Shown one piece after another: positions 17,743-27,284 of a stretch of DNA of 50,107 nt. A model generated the notes under the pieces. The model saw only the letters and a program-made list of their open reading frames with translations. It made no database searches and was not told the DNA's origin. Source of the stretch: Cyclobacteriaceae bacterium (GTDB taxonomy: Bacteria; Bacteroidota; Bacteroidia; Cytophagales; Cyclobacteriaceae); contig JAOUDZ010000025.1 of assembly GCA_029858965.1 (NCBI GenBank), forward strand, positions 1 through 50,107, written 5' to 3'. Within the stretch, counting starts at the first letter, position 1. Each line of letters begins with the position of its first letter. A program made the position numbers and the translations under genes.

Positions 17743-18222
17743 CTATCCATCAACTATCTGTCTGACAAATTTCCAAACCAACTCAGATTCAAATCCTTTT
17801 CGGATTGCATATGATGCCAGCTTATTGCGCTTGGTAAAAGAATCCTCTTCTTCCCATTGTAATGATTTCTTGATCAATAATTTCTGAAGTGTATCCTGAT
17901 AATCAATTTCGTCAATTTCCTGCATTCCAGATTGAATGCAATTTTTTGTAAGTCCTTTTGCTTCCAGGGCATGAGTTATCTTTATTCTACCCCAGTTCTT
18001 AATTCGGAATTTTCCACCTGCAAAGGCCTTTGCAAAACGTTCTTCATTCAAAAACCCGTCTGTGATAAGAAGCGTCAACAGTTCATCCACCTCGTTCGTG
18101 TATAGGCCAAATCCAAAAAGTTTATTTTTAACTTCCTGGTGGGTGCGCTCTTGATACGCACAAAAAGCCTGAATTTTCTGCACTGCTTCCGCCGCCGATA
18201 ATTTTTTAGTAGGCTTTTGCAC
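17743..18222 (-). CDS. recX: RecX family regulatory protein
   Basis: A 159-aa protein with the three-helix repeats of RecX: SAAEAVQKIQAFCAYQERTHQEV (first), LITDGFLNEERFAKAFA (second, with the conserved NEERFA), and RIKITHALEAKGL. RecX inhibits RecA filament extension. No recA is in the window. It sits at the 3' end of the minus-strand run DUF4783-nadC-YcxB-recX, 52 bp after the YcxB-like gene. Confidence 0.88.
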   Translation of the reverse strand: MQKPTKKLSAAEAVQKIQAFCAYQERTHQEVKNKLFGFGLYTNEVDELLTLLITDGFLNEERFAKAFAGGKFRIKNWGRIKITHALEAKGLTKNCIQSGMQEIDEIDYQDTLQKLLIKKSLQWEEEDSFTKRNKLASYAIRKGFESELVWKFVRQIVDG

Positions 18223-18274
18223 AAGTTAAAAAGTTGATTGTCAGGTGTTGCGTTACCAGCTCTGACTTCGACCG

Positions 18275-18766
18275 TTATGGTAATTGTTTTATAAACCCCT
18301 TTGATCTCAGAATGCTCGCTACAAATTTGCGTTCATTTTCAGTATTAAATATCCTAAATGGCCAATAAATTATTTGTGCCTTATTCACAAAAAGAACGAA
18401 ATGATCCTTACCGATAGCAGCGCTTTTGATTTGATCCCACTTCATAGGCATGCCTTCACGTGGATTAATTTTCATAAGGATTTGCTGACTGCTTATTTCG
18501 TATGAAAATTTTTCAAAGAGCATCTTGCCTTGCTCTAATTGCGTGACGCCATAAAACTGGATCCACCAGAAGAGTAAATAGAGACCCAGACCCAGTAAGG
18601 CCCCAATAAACCACCAGATGGTTGCGGCCCCAGGGATGAAGTAGCATAGACACAGGACTATTGCGACAGCCACAGCAATCCAGCCCTGCTTTCTTAAGAT
18701 GCTTTTGAGCGCCACGTTAATGTAGGTTTTCTTTTCCAGTTTGTAATTCTTGGTTCTAACTATCAT
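18275..18766 (-). CDS. YcxB-like membrane protein
   Basis: A 163-aa protein with two adjacent hydrophobic segments near residues 29-70 (WIAVAVAIVLCLCYFIPG and FIGALLGLGLYLLFWW) and a C-terminal soluble domain of the YcxB type (KFSYEISSQQILMKI, MKWDQIKSAAIGKDHFVLFV, then an IYWPFRIF strand). Such PH-like domains have no known activity. It lies 50 bp downstream of nadC on the same strand. Confidence 0.7.
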   Translation of the reverse strand: MIVRTKNYKLEKKTYINVALKSILRKQGWIAVAVAIVLCLCYFIPGAATIWWFIGALLGLGLYLLFWWIQFYGVTQLEQGKMLFEKFSYEISSQQILMKINPREGMPMKWDQIKSAAIGKDHFVLFVNKAQIIYWPFRIFNTENERKFVASILRSKGFIKQLP

Positions 18767-18816
18767 AATTCAATTCACAATTATCGATTTAGACTGATCT
18801 TATTGGTGTGCATATC

Positions 18817-19674
18817 CTAGCATGCCTTCAAACTCAAATCCATGCTTTTAACGGAGTGCGTCAGAGCGCCCACAGAAATGAAATCGACACCGCATTCCGC
18901 AACACTTCTTATTGTTTCTTCGGTAATATTCCCGCTTGCTTCAGTTTTGAATTTACCATCGATAAGACGAACAGCATCTTTCATCTCTTTGATGTCCATA
19001 TTGTCCAACATGATGATATCTATTCCCCCGACGCTTAAGACTTTTCTTACTTCTTCAAGGTTTCGCGTTTCGATTTCAATCTTAAGCTTTTTGTTACTGG
19101 CGCGAAGATAATCTTTTGTTCGAATGATCGCTTCCTCGATTCCCCCGGCCATATCAATATGGTTATCTTTTAGCATGATCATATCAAAAAGCCCAAGCCG
19201 GTGATTTCCTCCGCCACCTATGATCACGGCCCATTTTTCCAACAGCCGAAAGTTGGGCGTTGTTTTGCGCGTGTCGAGAAGCTTCACGCCAGTTCCGGCT
19301 ACTAACGTCATTAAAGAATTAGTTTTTGTGGCAATCGCGCTCATTCGCTGCATGCAGTTAAGGACCAACCGCTCAGTGGTCAGTATTGACCTGGATGAAC
19401 CCTGAACGGAAAATGCTACAACGCCTTTGCTGACGGTACTGCCGTCAGGTGAGTAAACCTCAACCTTAAGCGTATTATCAAAATACCGGAAGATTGACTC
19501 AGCCAACATGACGCCTGCCAGTATTCCCGTATCCTTAACAATGAGCCTGGCTTTGTTCGTCGCATTGGCTGGAATTGAAGCCAACGTAGAATGGTCGCCA
19601 TCGCCAATATCCTCAGCTAATGCGGCCTTGATAAATTGATTCAGATATTCCTCAGTAATGTAGTTTGGCTGCAC
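18817..19674 (-). CDS. nadC: Nicotinate-nucleotide diphosphorylase (carboxylating)
   Basis: Quinolinate phosphoribosyltransferase: converts quinolinate and PRPP to nicotinate mononucleotide, CO2 and diphosphate in de novo NAD synthesis. Motifs are EDIGDGDHST near residue 20, NCMQRMSAIAT near 131, DTRKTTPNFR at about 153-162 (PRPP/quinolinate contacts), GNHRLGLFDMIMLKDNH at about 176-192, and the C-terminal EASGNITEETI and FISVGALTHS. At 285 aa it is of normal length. nadA and nadB are not in the window. Confidence 0.95.
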   Translation of the reverse strand: MQPNYITEEYLNQFIKAALAEDIGDGDHSTLASIPANATNKARLIVKDTGILAGVMLAESIFRYFDNTLKVEVYSPDGSTVSKGVVAFSVQGSSRSILTTERLVLNCMQRMSAIATKTNSLMTLVAGTGVKLLDTRKTTPNFRLLEKWAVIIGGGGNHRLGLFDMIMLKDNHIDMAGGIEEAIIRTKDYLRASNKKLKIEIETRNLEEVRKVLSVGGIDIIMLDNMDIKEMKDAVRLIDGKFKTEASGNITEETIRSVAECGVDFISVGALTHSVKSMDLSLKAC

Positions 19675-19749
19675 CTTGCAAAAGTAGGATGCAAATCCGA
19701 AGGATTAGCGGCTGAGTTGGACTTTTTAGGTAAAGACGGCTTAAAATCC

Positions 19750-20151
19750 CTACTCCTTTGCGAAAGAAATTTCGTGCACAAGTTGCTGGTTATCCATTCC
19801 TTTGATTTTCATATACACACGGTAGGTTTCACTTCCGCTTTTGTATTGCCCAATTCCAAAGGTTTGCCCACCCTTTGAAGTACCCTGGTGGATAATTCTA
19901 AACTCTGCCGGAGGATGTTGTTTGAAGAAATCGCGGAAAATAAATTCTGCTTGCGCCTTACTGTACGATTGCGGGCCGCCATCAAGGGTTACGTCAACTG
20001 TCTGGTTAAGGAATTTGGACAATTCTTTCGCGCTTCCAGCCTTTATGGTCTCCTTTACCTGGCTAATAACATCCGTCTGCGCATACAATACCGCATCTTG
20101 AAAACTTGCCAGTAAGAAAACTATTGGTAATAGGTATCTGTCCAATTTCAT
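19750..20151 (-). CDS. Exported DUF4783 protein
   Basis: A 133-aa exported protein (signal peptide LLPIVFLLASFQDAVLYAQ) with the NTF2-like order of DUF4783: VKETIKAGSAKELSKFLNQ, VDVTLDGGPQSYSKAQAEF, FFKQHPPAEFRIIHQG and a final strand TYRVYMKIKG. The family is found mainly in Bacteroidota and its function is unknown. The ATG at 20149-20151 is preferred over an in-frame codon 21 bp upstream. It is 75 bp upstream of nadC. Confidence 0.8.
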   Translation of the reverse strand: MKLDRYLLPIVFLLASFQDAVLYAQTDVISQVKETIKAGSAKELSKFLNQTVDVTLDGGPQSYSKAQAEFIFRDFFKQHPPAEFRIIHQGTSKGGQTFGIGQYKSGSETYRVYMKIKGMDNQQLVHEISFAKE

Positions 20152-20321
20152 GATGAAATATATTCCGGCCAAAATTATGCCACTGTTGCAAGATAATGAA
20201 TTATTGATTGAGGATAGGGCAATGCAAACGATTACTGCGTTGTTTAAACAGATAAACCTTTAATCGTACAATCCTGATTATATTTACGCGCTAATCTATC
20301 ACCCCAAAAACATTATTTTCC

Positions 20322-21848
20322 ATGAATAAGAAAGTTTTGCTAATGATTTTGGATGGCTGGGGCATAGCCACAAATAAGGCTGTTTCAGCAATTGACCAGG
20401 CCAAAACTCCGTTCGTTGATTCATTATACTTAAAATACCCCCATAGTAAACTCGAAGCTTCTGGCTTAGCAGTTGGATTGCCCGTGGGCCAAATGGGTAA
20501 TTCTGAGGTGGGTCATATGAATATTGGCGCCGGCCGCATAGTCTATCAGGACCTGGTGCGCGTAAACAAAGCAATTGCTGATAAAGAGTTGGATTCAAAT
20601 CCGGTATTACTTGACGCTTTGGCCTATGCAAAAAAGAAAGGTAAGCGTGTTCACCTTATAGGCTTGGTTTCTGATGGCGGGGTTCATTCACATCTTGATC
20701 ACCTCAAAGGGATAATCTCGATTGCGCACGAAAATGGAATTGAGAATTTATTTGTTCATGCCTTTACTGATGGCCGAGATACTGATCCAAGAGGGGGGTT
20801 GGGCTACCTGCAGGAAGTGAGCGAACACCTACGTAAAACTACGGGAAAAATAGGCAGCATCGTGGGTCGTTACTATGCAATGGACAGAGACAAACGATGG
20901 GAACGTGTGAAGCTGGCCTACGATGCACTGGTTAATGGGGTTGGAGAGAAAACAGCGAATCCATTGGAAGCTATGCAGAAATCTTATGATAGCAATGTCA
21001 CAGACGAATTTATTAAACCGATTGTAGTTGTGGATGGAAACCGGCAACCTATCGGGAGAATTGAGACGGGAGACGTTGTATTATGTTTCAACTTTCGCAC
21101 AGATCGTGGCAGGGAAATAACCGAAGTACTTACGCAACAAGATTTTCCGGACCATGGCATGAAGAAGTTATCGCTTTATTATGTTACGCTCACAACCTAT
21201 GACGATACTTTCCGTGATGTAAAAGTAATCTTCAAGAAAGATAACCTCGAAAAGACATTGGGAGAAGTTGTTTCAAGCGCCGGAAAAAAACAAATTCGTA
21301 TCGCAGAGACGGAAAAATACCCCCACGTTACTTTCTTTTTCTCTGGTGGTAGAGAAGAAGCTTTTCCGGGAGAGACGCGTATACTTTGCCCATCACCTAA
21401 AGTGGCAACGTATGATCTGGCACCGGAGATGAGCGCGAAGGACATAAAGGACAAGATCATACCCGAATTGGATAAAAAGGAGCCTGATTTTATCTGCCTG
21501 AACTTTGCAAACCCCGATATGGTAGGCCACACGGGTGTTTTTGAAGCAGCTGTAAAAGCTTGCGAAACGGTGGATGCCTGTGCAGAGAAAGTGACTGCGG
21601 CCGCATTGAAAAATGGATATAGTACGATCATCATTGCGGACCATGGAAATGCGGACATGATGATCAACGAAGACGGCACCCCAAATACTGCGCATACTAC
21701 AAACCTGGTACCTTGCATTTTGGTTGACGATACCTATAAAGGGAAACTGAGAAATGGAAAACTTGGAGATCTTGCGCCAACAATTCTCACATTGATGGGC
21801 ATCGGAATACCAGCCCAAATGACTGGAACAATTCTTCTTGAGACATAA
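20322..21848 (+). CDS. gpmI: 2,3-bisphosphoglycerate-independent phosphoglycerate mutase
   Basis: Interconverts 3- and 2-phosphoglycerate in glycolysis with two metal ions. LMILDGWG opens the phosphatase domain; the phosphorylated serine is Ser61 in QMGNSEVGHMNIGAGR. HAFTDGRDTDPRG and GRYYAMDRDKRW lie in the transferase domain, and FANPDMVGHTG and IADHGNADMM complete the metal sites. At 508 aa it is full length. It is followed by a lipoprotein gene 15 bp downstream. Confidence 0.97.
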   Translation: MNKKVLLMILDGWGIATNKAVSAIDQAKTPFVDSLYLKYPHSKLEASGLAVGLPVGQMGNSEVGHMNIGAGRIVYQDLVRVNKAIADKELDSNPVLLDALAYAKKKGKRVHLIGLVSDGGVHSHLDHLKGIISIAHENGIENLFVHAFTDGRDTDPRGGLGYLQEVSEHLRKTTGKIGSIVGRYYAMDRDKRWERVKLAYDALVNGVGEKTANPLEAMQKSYDSNVTDEFIKPIVVVDGNRQPIGRIETGDVVLCFNFRTDRGREITEVLTQQDFPDHGMKKLSLYYVTLTTYDDTFRDVKVIFKKDNLEKTLGEVVSSAGKKQIRIAETEKYPHVTFFFSGGREEAFPGETRILCPSPKVATYDLAPEMSAKDIKDKIIPELDKKEPDFICLNFANPDMVGHTGVFEAAVKACETVDACAEKVTAAALKNGYSTIIIADHGNADMMINEDGTPNTAHTTNLVPCILVDDTYKGKLRNGKLGDLAPTILTLMGIGIPAQMTGTILLET

Positions 21849-21863
21849 TCCAACATATAAGTG

Positions 21864-22460
21864 ATGCGTAACAATATATGGAAGGCCGGTGTACTTTTTT
21901 TCTATGCCGTCCTGATCTTATCTTGCTCCAGTAGAGAGGAGCATGGGCTCAAACTTTACGCGGTTGATAGTTTGTTGAGCGCGCAGGCCAGGTATTTATC
22001 CAAAAACAAAGCCATACTTCAAAAATCATCCAGGCTTGGAGACGCACAGGATGAGGTATTCATCACACCAAAAGATTCCGCAGCCTGGAAAAAGGAATTG
22101 GAAATTTTCGCAGCACTTGACATTGTCAACAAACCGCTAAACAGAGACCTTTATCGGTTGGAGAGGCATGCGGATGGCAAAAGCAATTTAATGGTAAAGT
22201 CAATCACATCATCAGCGGACTTACCTGTTCAGTACTTGAGAGTATATTATCAGCAAACGCCAGATAAGCTTAGAAAAATTGAAGCAGAATACAACGAGTC
22301 AAATTCGCTTTACAATAGTGTTCGTGTGCTGACGATGGAATTTCAACAGGTTGGCAGTAAACCGGTGCTGACTTCTTATTCAATTGAAGGCGGGCAGAAA
22401 ATGTTTATGGGAGACTCAGTAGTATACGGGATCAGCGGCAAGTTGACCTTATCAAAATAA
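21864..22460 (+). CDS. Hypothetical lipoprotein
   Basis: A 198-aa protein with a lipobox (FYAVLILSCSS). The mature part is mainly helical at first (KLYAVDSLLSAQARYLSKNK) and beta-rich later (PVQYLRVYYQQTP, VLTSYSIEGGQKMFMGDSVV). No family is recognised. It lies between gpmI and the ABC exporter with short gaps on each side (15 bp and 6 bp), so it is likely co-transcribed. A GTG one codon before the chosen ATG is also possible. Confidence 0.7.
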   Translation: MRNNIWKAGVLFFYAVLILSCSSREEHGLKLYAVDSLLSAQARYLSKNKAILQKSSRLGDAQDEVFITPKDSAAWKKELEIFAALDIVNKPLNRDLYRLERHADGKSNLMVKSITSSADLPVQYLRVYYQQTPDKLRKIEAEYNESNSLYNSVRVLTMEFQQVGSKPVLTSYSIEGGQKMFMGDSVVYGISGKLTLSK

Positions 22461-22466
22461 GTTAAT

Positions 22467-24260
22467 ATGGCTAAGCGAAACAGCAAGGAGGCATTGCGGG
22501 AAGAGGAAAAAAGACCAATCAACAAAAAGAGCCTTAATCAGTTATTGGGGATTTTCAGGTTTTCTTTGCCTTATAAAGGATGGTTTATCACGGGCCTCGT
22601 TTCTCTCGTGCTTTCGAGCGCAACCTTGTTAGCATTTCCTTACCTGGCAGGGTTACTCCTGGATGTGGCAGGGGGTAAGTCTGTTCCTTATTTTACCTCA
22701 ATCAATCAAATTGCGTTGGCCCTTTTGGCAATCTTGTTTGTACAGGGGATATTTTCGTTCACGCGCGTTTATACATTTTCGGTTGTAAGTGAAAGGTCTT
22801 TGGCCGATGTACGGAAAGAAGTTTACAAAAAAATAATCTGGCTCCCGTTAACTTTTTTTGATAGTAGGAGAATAGGTGAGTTGATGAGCCGGATTACATC
22901 AGATGTTAGCACATTGTCGGATATGTTTGCTTTTACGCTGGCGGAATTAATACGGCAGTTTCTGACATTGATGTTTGGCACAGTAATAATTTTTTTCCTG
23001 GCGCCAAAACTTACCGGATTCATGTTATTAACATTCCCGGTGCTCGTTATTCTTGCGCTTGTCTTTGGAAAATATATCCGCACATTGTCAAAAAAAACAC
23101 AGGACAAACTTGCTGATGCCAACGTAATCGTTGAAGAATCACTCCAGTCAATATCTGTTGTAAAGGCATTTACAAATGAGTTGTTTGAGATAGGGCGTTA
23201 CGCAACAGCGCTAACTTCGGTTGTTGGTGTTGCCATTCGAACTGCGCGATTTCGCGGATTGTTTATTTCATTTATAATATTTGCACTCTTCGGAGGGATT
23301 GTGGCCGTTGGATGGTATGGAGCAAGGCTGGTGCAGACAAATGAAATAACGGTTGGCGAATTGTTCTCGTTCGTAATTTATACTTCCTTCATCGGTGGGT
23401 CGATAGCGGGCCTGGGGGACATTTATACACAACTGCAGCGTGCCATTGGAGCCTCAGAAAGGCTTCTTGAGATTCTGCTGGAGGTTGATGAAGCAGAGGA
23501 GGATAATCACCCGACAGTAAAACTCTATGGCGAGATTGCGTTTGAAGCAGTAACATATTCCTATCCAACACGAAAGGACTTTATTGTGCTTAAAGGATTG
23601 GATTTTAAGATTGAACCAGGTGAAAAAGTTGCGCTTGTAGGACAAAGTGGTTCAGGCAAATCTACTATCATAAACTTGCTGATGCGCTTCTATCCTGTGG
23701 CAGATGGAATGATAAGCGTGGATGGCACCCCTATCCAGAATTTTAACCTGTCAGCTTATCGAAGGAACATTGGTATTGTTCCGCAAGAGGTAATACTTTT
23801 TGGTGGTACGATTAAAGAAAACATTGCGTACGGTAAACCCACAGCGAGCTTTGAAGAAATTCGTGAGGCTGCCAGGAAGGGAAATGCTTTGGAATTCATA
23901 GAGAGTTTTCCGGATAAGTTTGAGACAATAGTAGGTGAGCGGGGTGTTAAACTCTCGGGTGGTCAGCGACAGCGCGTGGCCATAGCCAGAGCAATACTTA
24001 AGGATCCGGCGATCCTTATTCTGGATGAAGCCACGAGTTCTCTGGATGCTGTTTCAGAAGTATTGGTTCAGGAAGCGCTGGAAAAACTGATGGAGGGACG
24101 GACCACGATAATAATTGCGCACCGCTTGAGCACAATTAAAAAAGTTGACAGGATTTTTGTAATCAAAGAGGGTAAGCTGGCTGAGGTTGGGTCACATGCG
24201 GAACTTACACAGCTGAACAACGGAATCTACAGTAACTTGCTCAGACTGCAATTGCAGTAA
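22467..24260 (+). CDS. ABC transporter, fused permease and ATP-binding protein
   Basis: A half-transporter of the ABCB/MsbA type, 597 aa, expected to work as a homodimer in the inner membrane. Six hydrophobic segments span about residues 35-320. The nucleotide-binding domain shows Walker A GQSGSGKST near 393-401, the Q-loop IVPQEV, signature LSGGQRQRVAIARAIL near 495, Walker B ILILDEATSSLDA and the switch histidine in IIAHRLST. The substrate (lipid or drug) cannot be inferred. Confidence 0.93.
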   Translation: MAKRNSKEALREEEKRPINKKSLNQLLGIFRFSLPYKGWFITGLVSLVLSSATLLAFPYLAGLLLDVAGGKSVPYFTSINQIALALLAILFVQGIFSFTRVYTFSVVSERSLADVRKEVYKKIIWLPLTFFDSRRIGELMSRITSDVSTLSDMFAFTLAELIRQFLTLMFGTVIIFFLAPKLTGFMLLTFPVLVILALVFGKYIRTLSKKTQDKLADANVIVEESLQSISVVKAFTNELFEIGRYATALTSVVGVAIRTARFRGLFISFIIFALFGGIVAVGWYGARLVQTNEITVGELFSFVIYTSFIGGSIAGLGDIYTQLQRAIGASERLLEILLEVDEAEEDNHPTVKLYGEIAFEAVTYSYPTRKDFIVLKGLDFKIEPGEKVALVGQSGSGKSTIINLLMRFYPVADGMISVDGTPIQNFNLSAYRRNIGIVPQEVILFGGTIKENIAYGKPTASFEEIREAARKGNALEFIESFPDKFETIVGERGVKLSGGQRQRVAIARAILKDPAILILDEATSSLDAVSEVLVQEALEKLMEGRTTIIIAHRLSTIKKVDRIFVIKEGKLAEVGSHAELTQLNNGIYSNLLRLQLQ

Positions 24261-24443
24261 ATTCAGGGCATAGGTCAACATTGCGGACAATAATTCAAAC
24301 CTTGGGTTTCTTTTCTGAGGCTCTGGGTATAAATCCTCCTGTGCAGTTTTCGAGATTGAAATATATTTGTAGTTTTGAGATTCGCGGAAATTTTGTTAGT
24401 GCTTTTTTATGCTTTGATACTCCAATAACCGGAAAAACGCTCC

Positions 24444-25424
24444 TTGCTTTCAGTGCTAAACATACTCCTATTCTCCCTATTTGGAAAAGACAATGCAAGG
24501 GAGACCATTTTATTTGGTGTTTTTGCGTTTATCATCGTCCTTTTCCTGGTTCTTGATCTGGGTTTATTTCATAAACAGGCGCATAAGATTACAACAAAAT
24601 CTGCCTTGTACCAGTCTGTTTTCTGGGTCCTGATCTCGACACTTTTTGGTTTTTTTATTTACAAATATGATGGGGCTGATCACGCCGTAGAATACTTCTC
24701 AGCATACTTAACGGAGTACGCACTTTCTGTTGATAATATCTTTGTGATCCTGCTTATTTTAAAATATTTCCAGGTCAAGGAAGAGTATTATCACAAGACC
24801 CTGTTTTGGGGTATTCTTGGGGCTATTATTTTTCGGGGCATTTTCATTTTTGTTGGTGCCCTACTCATTCATAAATTTCACGCAATTCTTTACATTTTTG
24901 GCGTATTCCTTATATACTCAGGAATTCGAATTTACTTTGAAGATGGAGATGAGAAAATTGAACCGGAGAAGAATCCCGTTATGAAACTGTGCCGTCGATA
25001 CTTGCCTATTGCAAATGATGATCACGGTGGAAATTTTGTCGTCCGGCACGCCGGGAAGTTGATGTTCACTCCTTTGTTTCTGGTAATTGTTCTGATAGAA
25101 ACAACGGATTTGATTTTTGCCGTTGATTCTATTCCGGCAGCATTCGCTATAACGCAAAATGAATTCCTGGTTTATACTTCTAACATTTTTGCAGTTATGG
25201 GATTGCGGGCCATGTTCTTCTTGCTGGCGGGAATCATTGACAAATTTTATTTACTGCAAAAGGGACTTTCGATTATTCTATTCTTTATAGGTGCGAAGAT
25301 GTTGTTGGAAATTTTTGAGATCAACGTTGGTGTATACACATCATTCTCCGTAATTATTGCTACGCTCGCACTTTCTATTATATTCTCTGTAATTGTGCCA
25401 AGGCCAAGAAAGGATGAAGTGTAG
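24444..25424 (+). CDS. TerC family integral membrane protein
   Basis: A 326-aa polytopic protein of the TerC/Alx family with about eight hydrophobic segments. Family motifs are LDLGLFH in the first helices, EYFSAYLTEYALSVDNIFV (the conserved acidic SxDN helix), FRGIFIFVG, and IETTDLIFAVDSIPAAFAIT. Members have been linked to tellurite resistance and, more recently, to Mn2+ export. A stop precedes the TTG at 24444; the GTG at 24453 is the alternative start. No metal riboswitch is evident in the 183-bp upstream gap. It converges on a gene with TerB-like features. Confidence 0.9.
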   Translation: MLSVLNILLFSLFGKDNARETILFGVFAFIIVLFLVLDLGLFHKQAHKITTKSALYQSVFWVLISTLFGFFIYKYDGADHAVEYFSAYLTEYALSVDNIFVILLILKYFQVKEEYYHKTLFWGILGAIIFRGIFIFVGALLIHKFHAILYIFGVFLIYSGIRIYFEDGDEKIEPEKNPVMKLCRRYLPIANDDHGGNFVVRHAGKLMFTPLFLVIVLIETTDLIFAVDSIPAAFAITQNEFLVYTSNIFAVMGLRAMFFLLAGIIDKFYLLQKGLSIILFFIGAKMLLEIFEINVGVYTSFSVIIATLALSIIFSVIVPRPRKDEV

Positions 25425-25441
25425 CGCACCTGGTTGGAATT

Positions 25442-26713
25442 CTATTCTTGCATCCCTTCTGAAAAAAGAGTTTTCGGTAGGATTTTGAGTAGAATAGGTA
25501 AGGTTAAAAACCGCTGAGGCAAGGATATTATCACAAACGTAGGGATCGTTTTCAACATCTTGAGGAGTACCAGACGAACACTTTCCTTTTCGTCTGGTGT
25601 TAGTTCGCTTGATCGGGCCTTCTTCATAAGCAACAACACATCTTTGTTTTCCCCCATGGTTTTGGTCAGACGGCTCTTATTATTTTTGGCAATCCTGGAT
25701 ACACGTTCAATAAACTGATCACTAACCAGTTGATAGTCTTGTTTATCCTGAAGGTATTCCAGTTGCTGCCAATGTTCCAGCACGAATCCTTCAATAGCAA
25801 TCATGCTATTTTCAAGATCTTCATCAGAAAAACCCAGGTAATGACAGAATCTCTTCAGAAAATCAAGCTCTGCCTGTTCCACCTTTTTATCAGCCCAAAT
25901 AGTAAGAATGCCTATTTCCAAAAAGAACTTTTTCAGGATCCATGAGTTTTCGGAAGGGATATTAATATCTTCAAACGCAAATCCTTCCTCAAAGATATTC
26001 AACGCTTCTTTTCTGCGCTCGGCGGAAAGATCTGTGCTTTCAATAAACAACTCATAGAGCTTTCGCTCTTCGAAAGCCACTTCTTTATTAGCATGGGCTG
26101 CCGCTGCTATAACTTTTACAACTGAAAATCTTAATTCATCACGTTCATAACGAAAGAAGTCAGAGACAATATGATCAGCATTGGTATGTATCCATTGACC
26201 ATATATAAACACGTCAAGAAAAAGGAGGCTGTTGTGAAAAAAATGGGTCCAAAAGTTTCCTTCAAATCTGGTAGCATGCTCAATGCGTTTGTCCAGTATT
26301 ACTTCAGCCAATTCAATCGGGGATTTCTTTCTGCCAAGGATTGTTTTGGGGGGCGTGGCGATTTCAGGAAATATATTGTTGTAGAAACTGCCAATCTTTT
26401 CCAGGGTCTTCAAAATGACTGCAGAGAAATCTTCCGCACTCTCAACAGGCTTGTTATAAAACAGCAGCGAGCTACTGATAAGACTTTCTGCCAGCAGAAT
26501 CTTCATGCGTTCTTTTTCATCCCATAATTTATATTGAGGAAGATTAATCTCTGCTACGGATTGACCATACATCAAGCCTGTGGGCTGCATAATCTGGTAG
26601 AGGAAGTGCTCCGGATGTGAAGCTTCTTGCCCACCCATAATGGCCATGTTTTGAAGGAGATCCTTACGAACCCCTAAATAGTCTTGAAGCCAACCTTTGT
26701 CCCGTCCATTCAT
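25442..26713 (-). CDS. LETM1-related protein with TerB-like central region
   Basis: A 423-aa protein in three parts. The N-terminal ~190 residues are unassigned. The middle (about 200-340) resembles TerB helices: AAAHANKEVAFEERKLYELF and IWADKKVEQAELDFLKRFC repeat the acidic TerB pattern. The last ~75 residues (ELTPDEKESVRLVLLKMLKT and PQRFLTLPILLKILP) match the LETM1 domain, here with a short hydrophobic segment. Such proteins in Bacteroidota are called LETM1-related; a transport role is not established. It is the last gene of the feoAB-HEAT-purKE run and faces the TerC gene. Confidence 0.75.
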   Translation of the reverse strand: MNGRDKGWLQDYLGVRKDLLQNMAIMGGQEASHPEHFLYQIMQPTGLMYGQSVAEINLPQYKLWDEKERMKILLAESLISSSLLFYNKPVESAEDFSAVILKTLEKIGSFYNNIFPEIATPPKTILGRKKSPIELAEVILDKRIEHATRFEGNFWTHFFHNSLLFLDVFIYGQWIHTNADHIVSDFFRYERDELRFSVVKVIAAAAHANKEVAFEERKLYELFIESTDLSAERRKEALNIFEEGFAFEDINIPSENSWILKKFFLEIGILTIWADKKVEQAELDFLKRFCHYLGFSDEDLENSMIAIEGFVLEHWQQLEYLQDKQDYQLVSDQFIERVSRIAKNNKSRLTKTMGENKDVLLLMKKARSSELTPDEKESVRLVLLKMLKTIPTFVIISLPQRFLTLPILLKILPKTLFSEGMQE

Positions 26714-26770
26714 GCCGTGAATTCTGCAAATTAAATTTACTGATTTCAGAACATTTCAGGACCAGGTTTC

Positions 26771-27283
26771 TCACGAAGCGTCTTTCCACCCTTTCGATTC
26801 GATTTTTTTGGCGGTAGATTCAACTTTTGATTTGAGCGATTTTTTGAATTTATCCAATGCACGACTGAGATTTCGGTCGTGTGTACCGAGAATTTGAGCA
26901 GCAAGGATACCAGCATTGCGTGCACCATCCAACGCGACTGTTGCTACAGGCACACCTGCCGGCATTTGAAGGATGGAGAGAACAGAATCCCAACCGTCAA
27001 TAGAGTTGGAAGATTTAACAGGTACACCGATAACAGGCAGAGACGTAATAGCAGCAATCATTCCGGGTAGGTGTGCAGCCCCACCTGCTCCTGCAATAAT
27101 TACTTTTAGCCCACGTGTGCGCGCAGTGGTTGCGTAATCAATCATGCGCAGTGGAGTGCGATGCGCTGAAACGATGGTGAGCGCATAGACTATTCCAAGC
27201 TCTTCCAGTACTTCGGCAGCGTCTTTCATAATTTTAAGATCAGACTGGCTGCCCATGACAATGCCAACTACAGGTTTGCTCAT
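26771..27283 (-). CDS. purE: 5-(carboxyamino)imidazole ribonucleotide mutase
   Basis: Class I PurE: moves the carboxyl group of N5-CAIR to give CAIR in purine synthesis. The N-terminal [20 protein letters not shown] and the SAHRTP motif are diagnostic, followed by [14 protein letters not shown] and PVIGVPVKS. At 170 aa it is typical. It is separated by one base from purK, which makes its substrate. Confidence 0.96.
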   Translation of the reverse strand: MSKPVVGIVMGSQSDLKIMKDAAEVLEELGIVYALTIVSAHRTPLRMIDYATTARTRGLKVIIAGAGGAAHLPGMIAAITSLPVIGVPVKSSNSIDGWDSVLSILQMPAGVPVATVALDGARNAGILAAQILGTHDRNLSRALDKFKKSLKSKVESTAKKIESKGWKDAS

Positions 27284-27284
27284 A

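Noticed and set aside
24261-24443. Manganese riboswitch before the TerC-family gene
   Set aside because: The 183-bp gap has no recognisable paired core of the yybP-ykoY type by eye; an RNA-model search would settle it.
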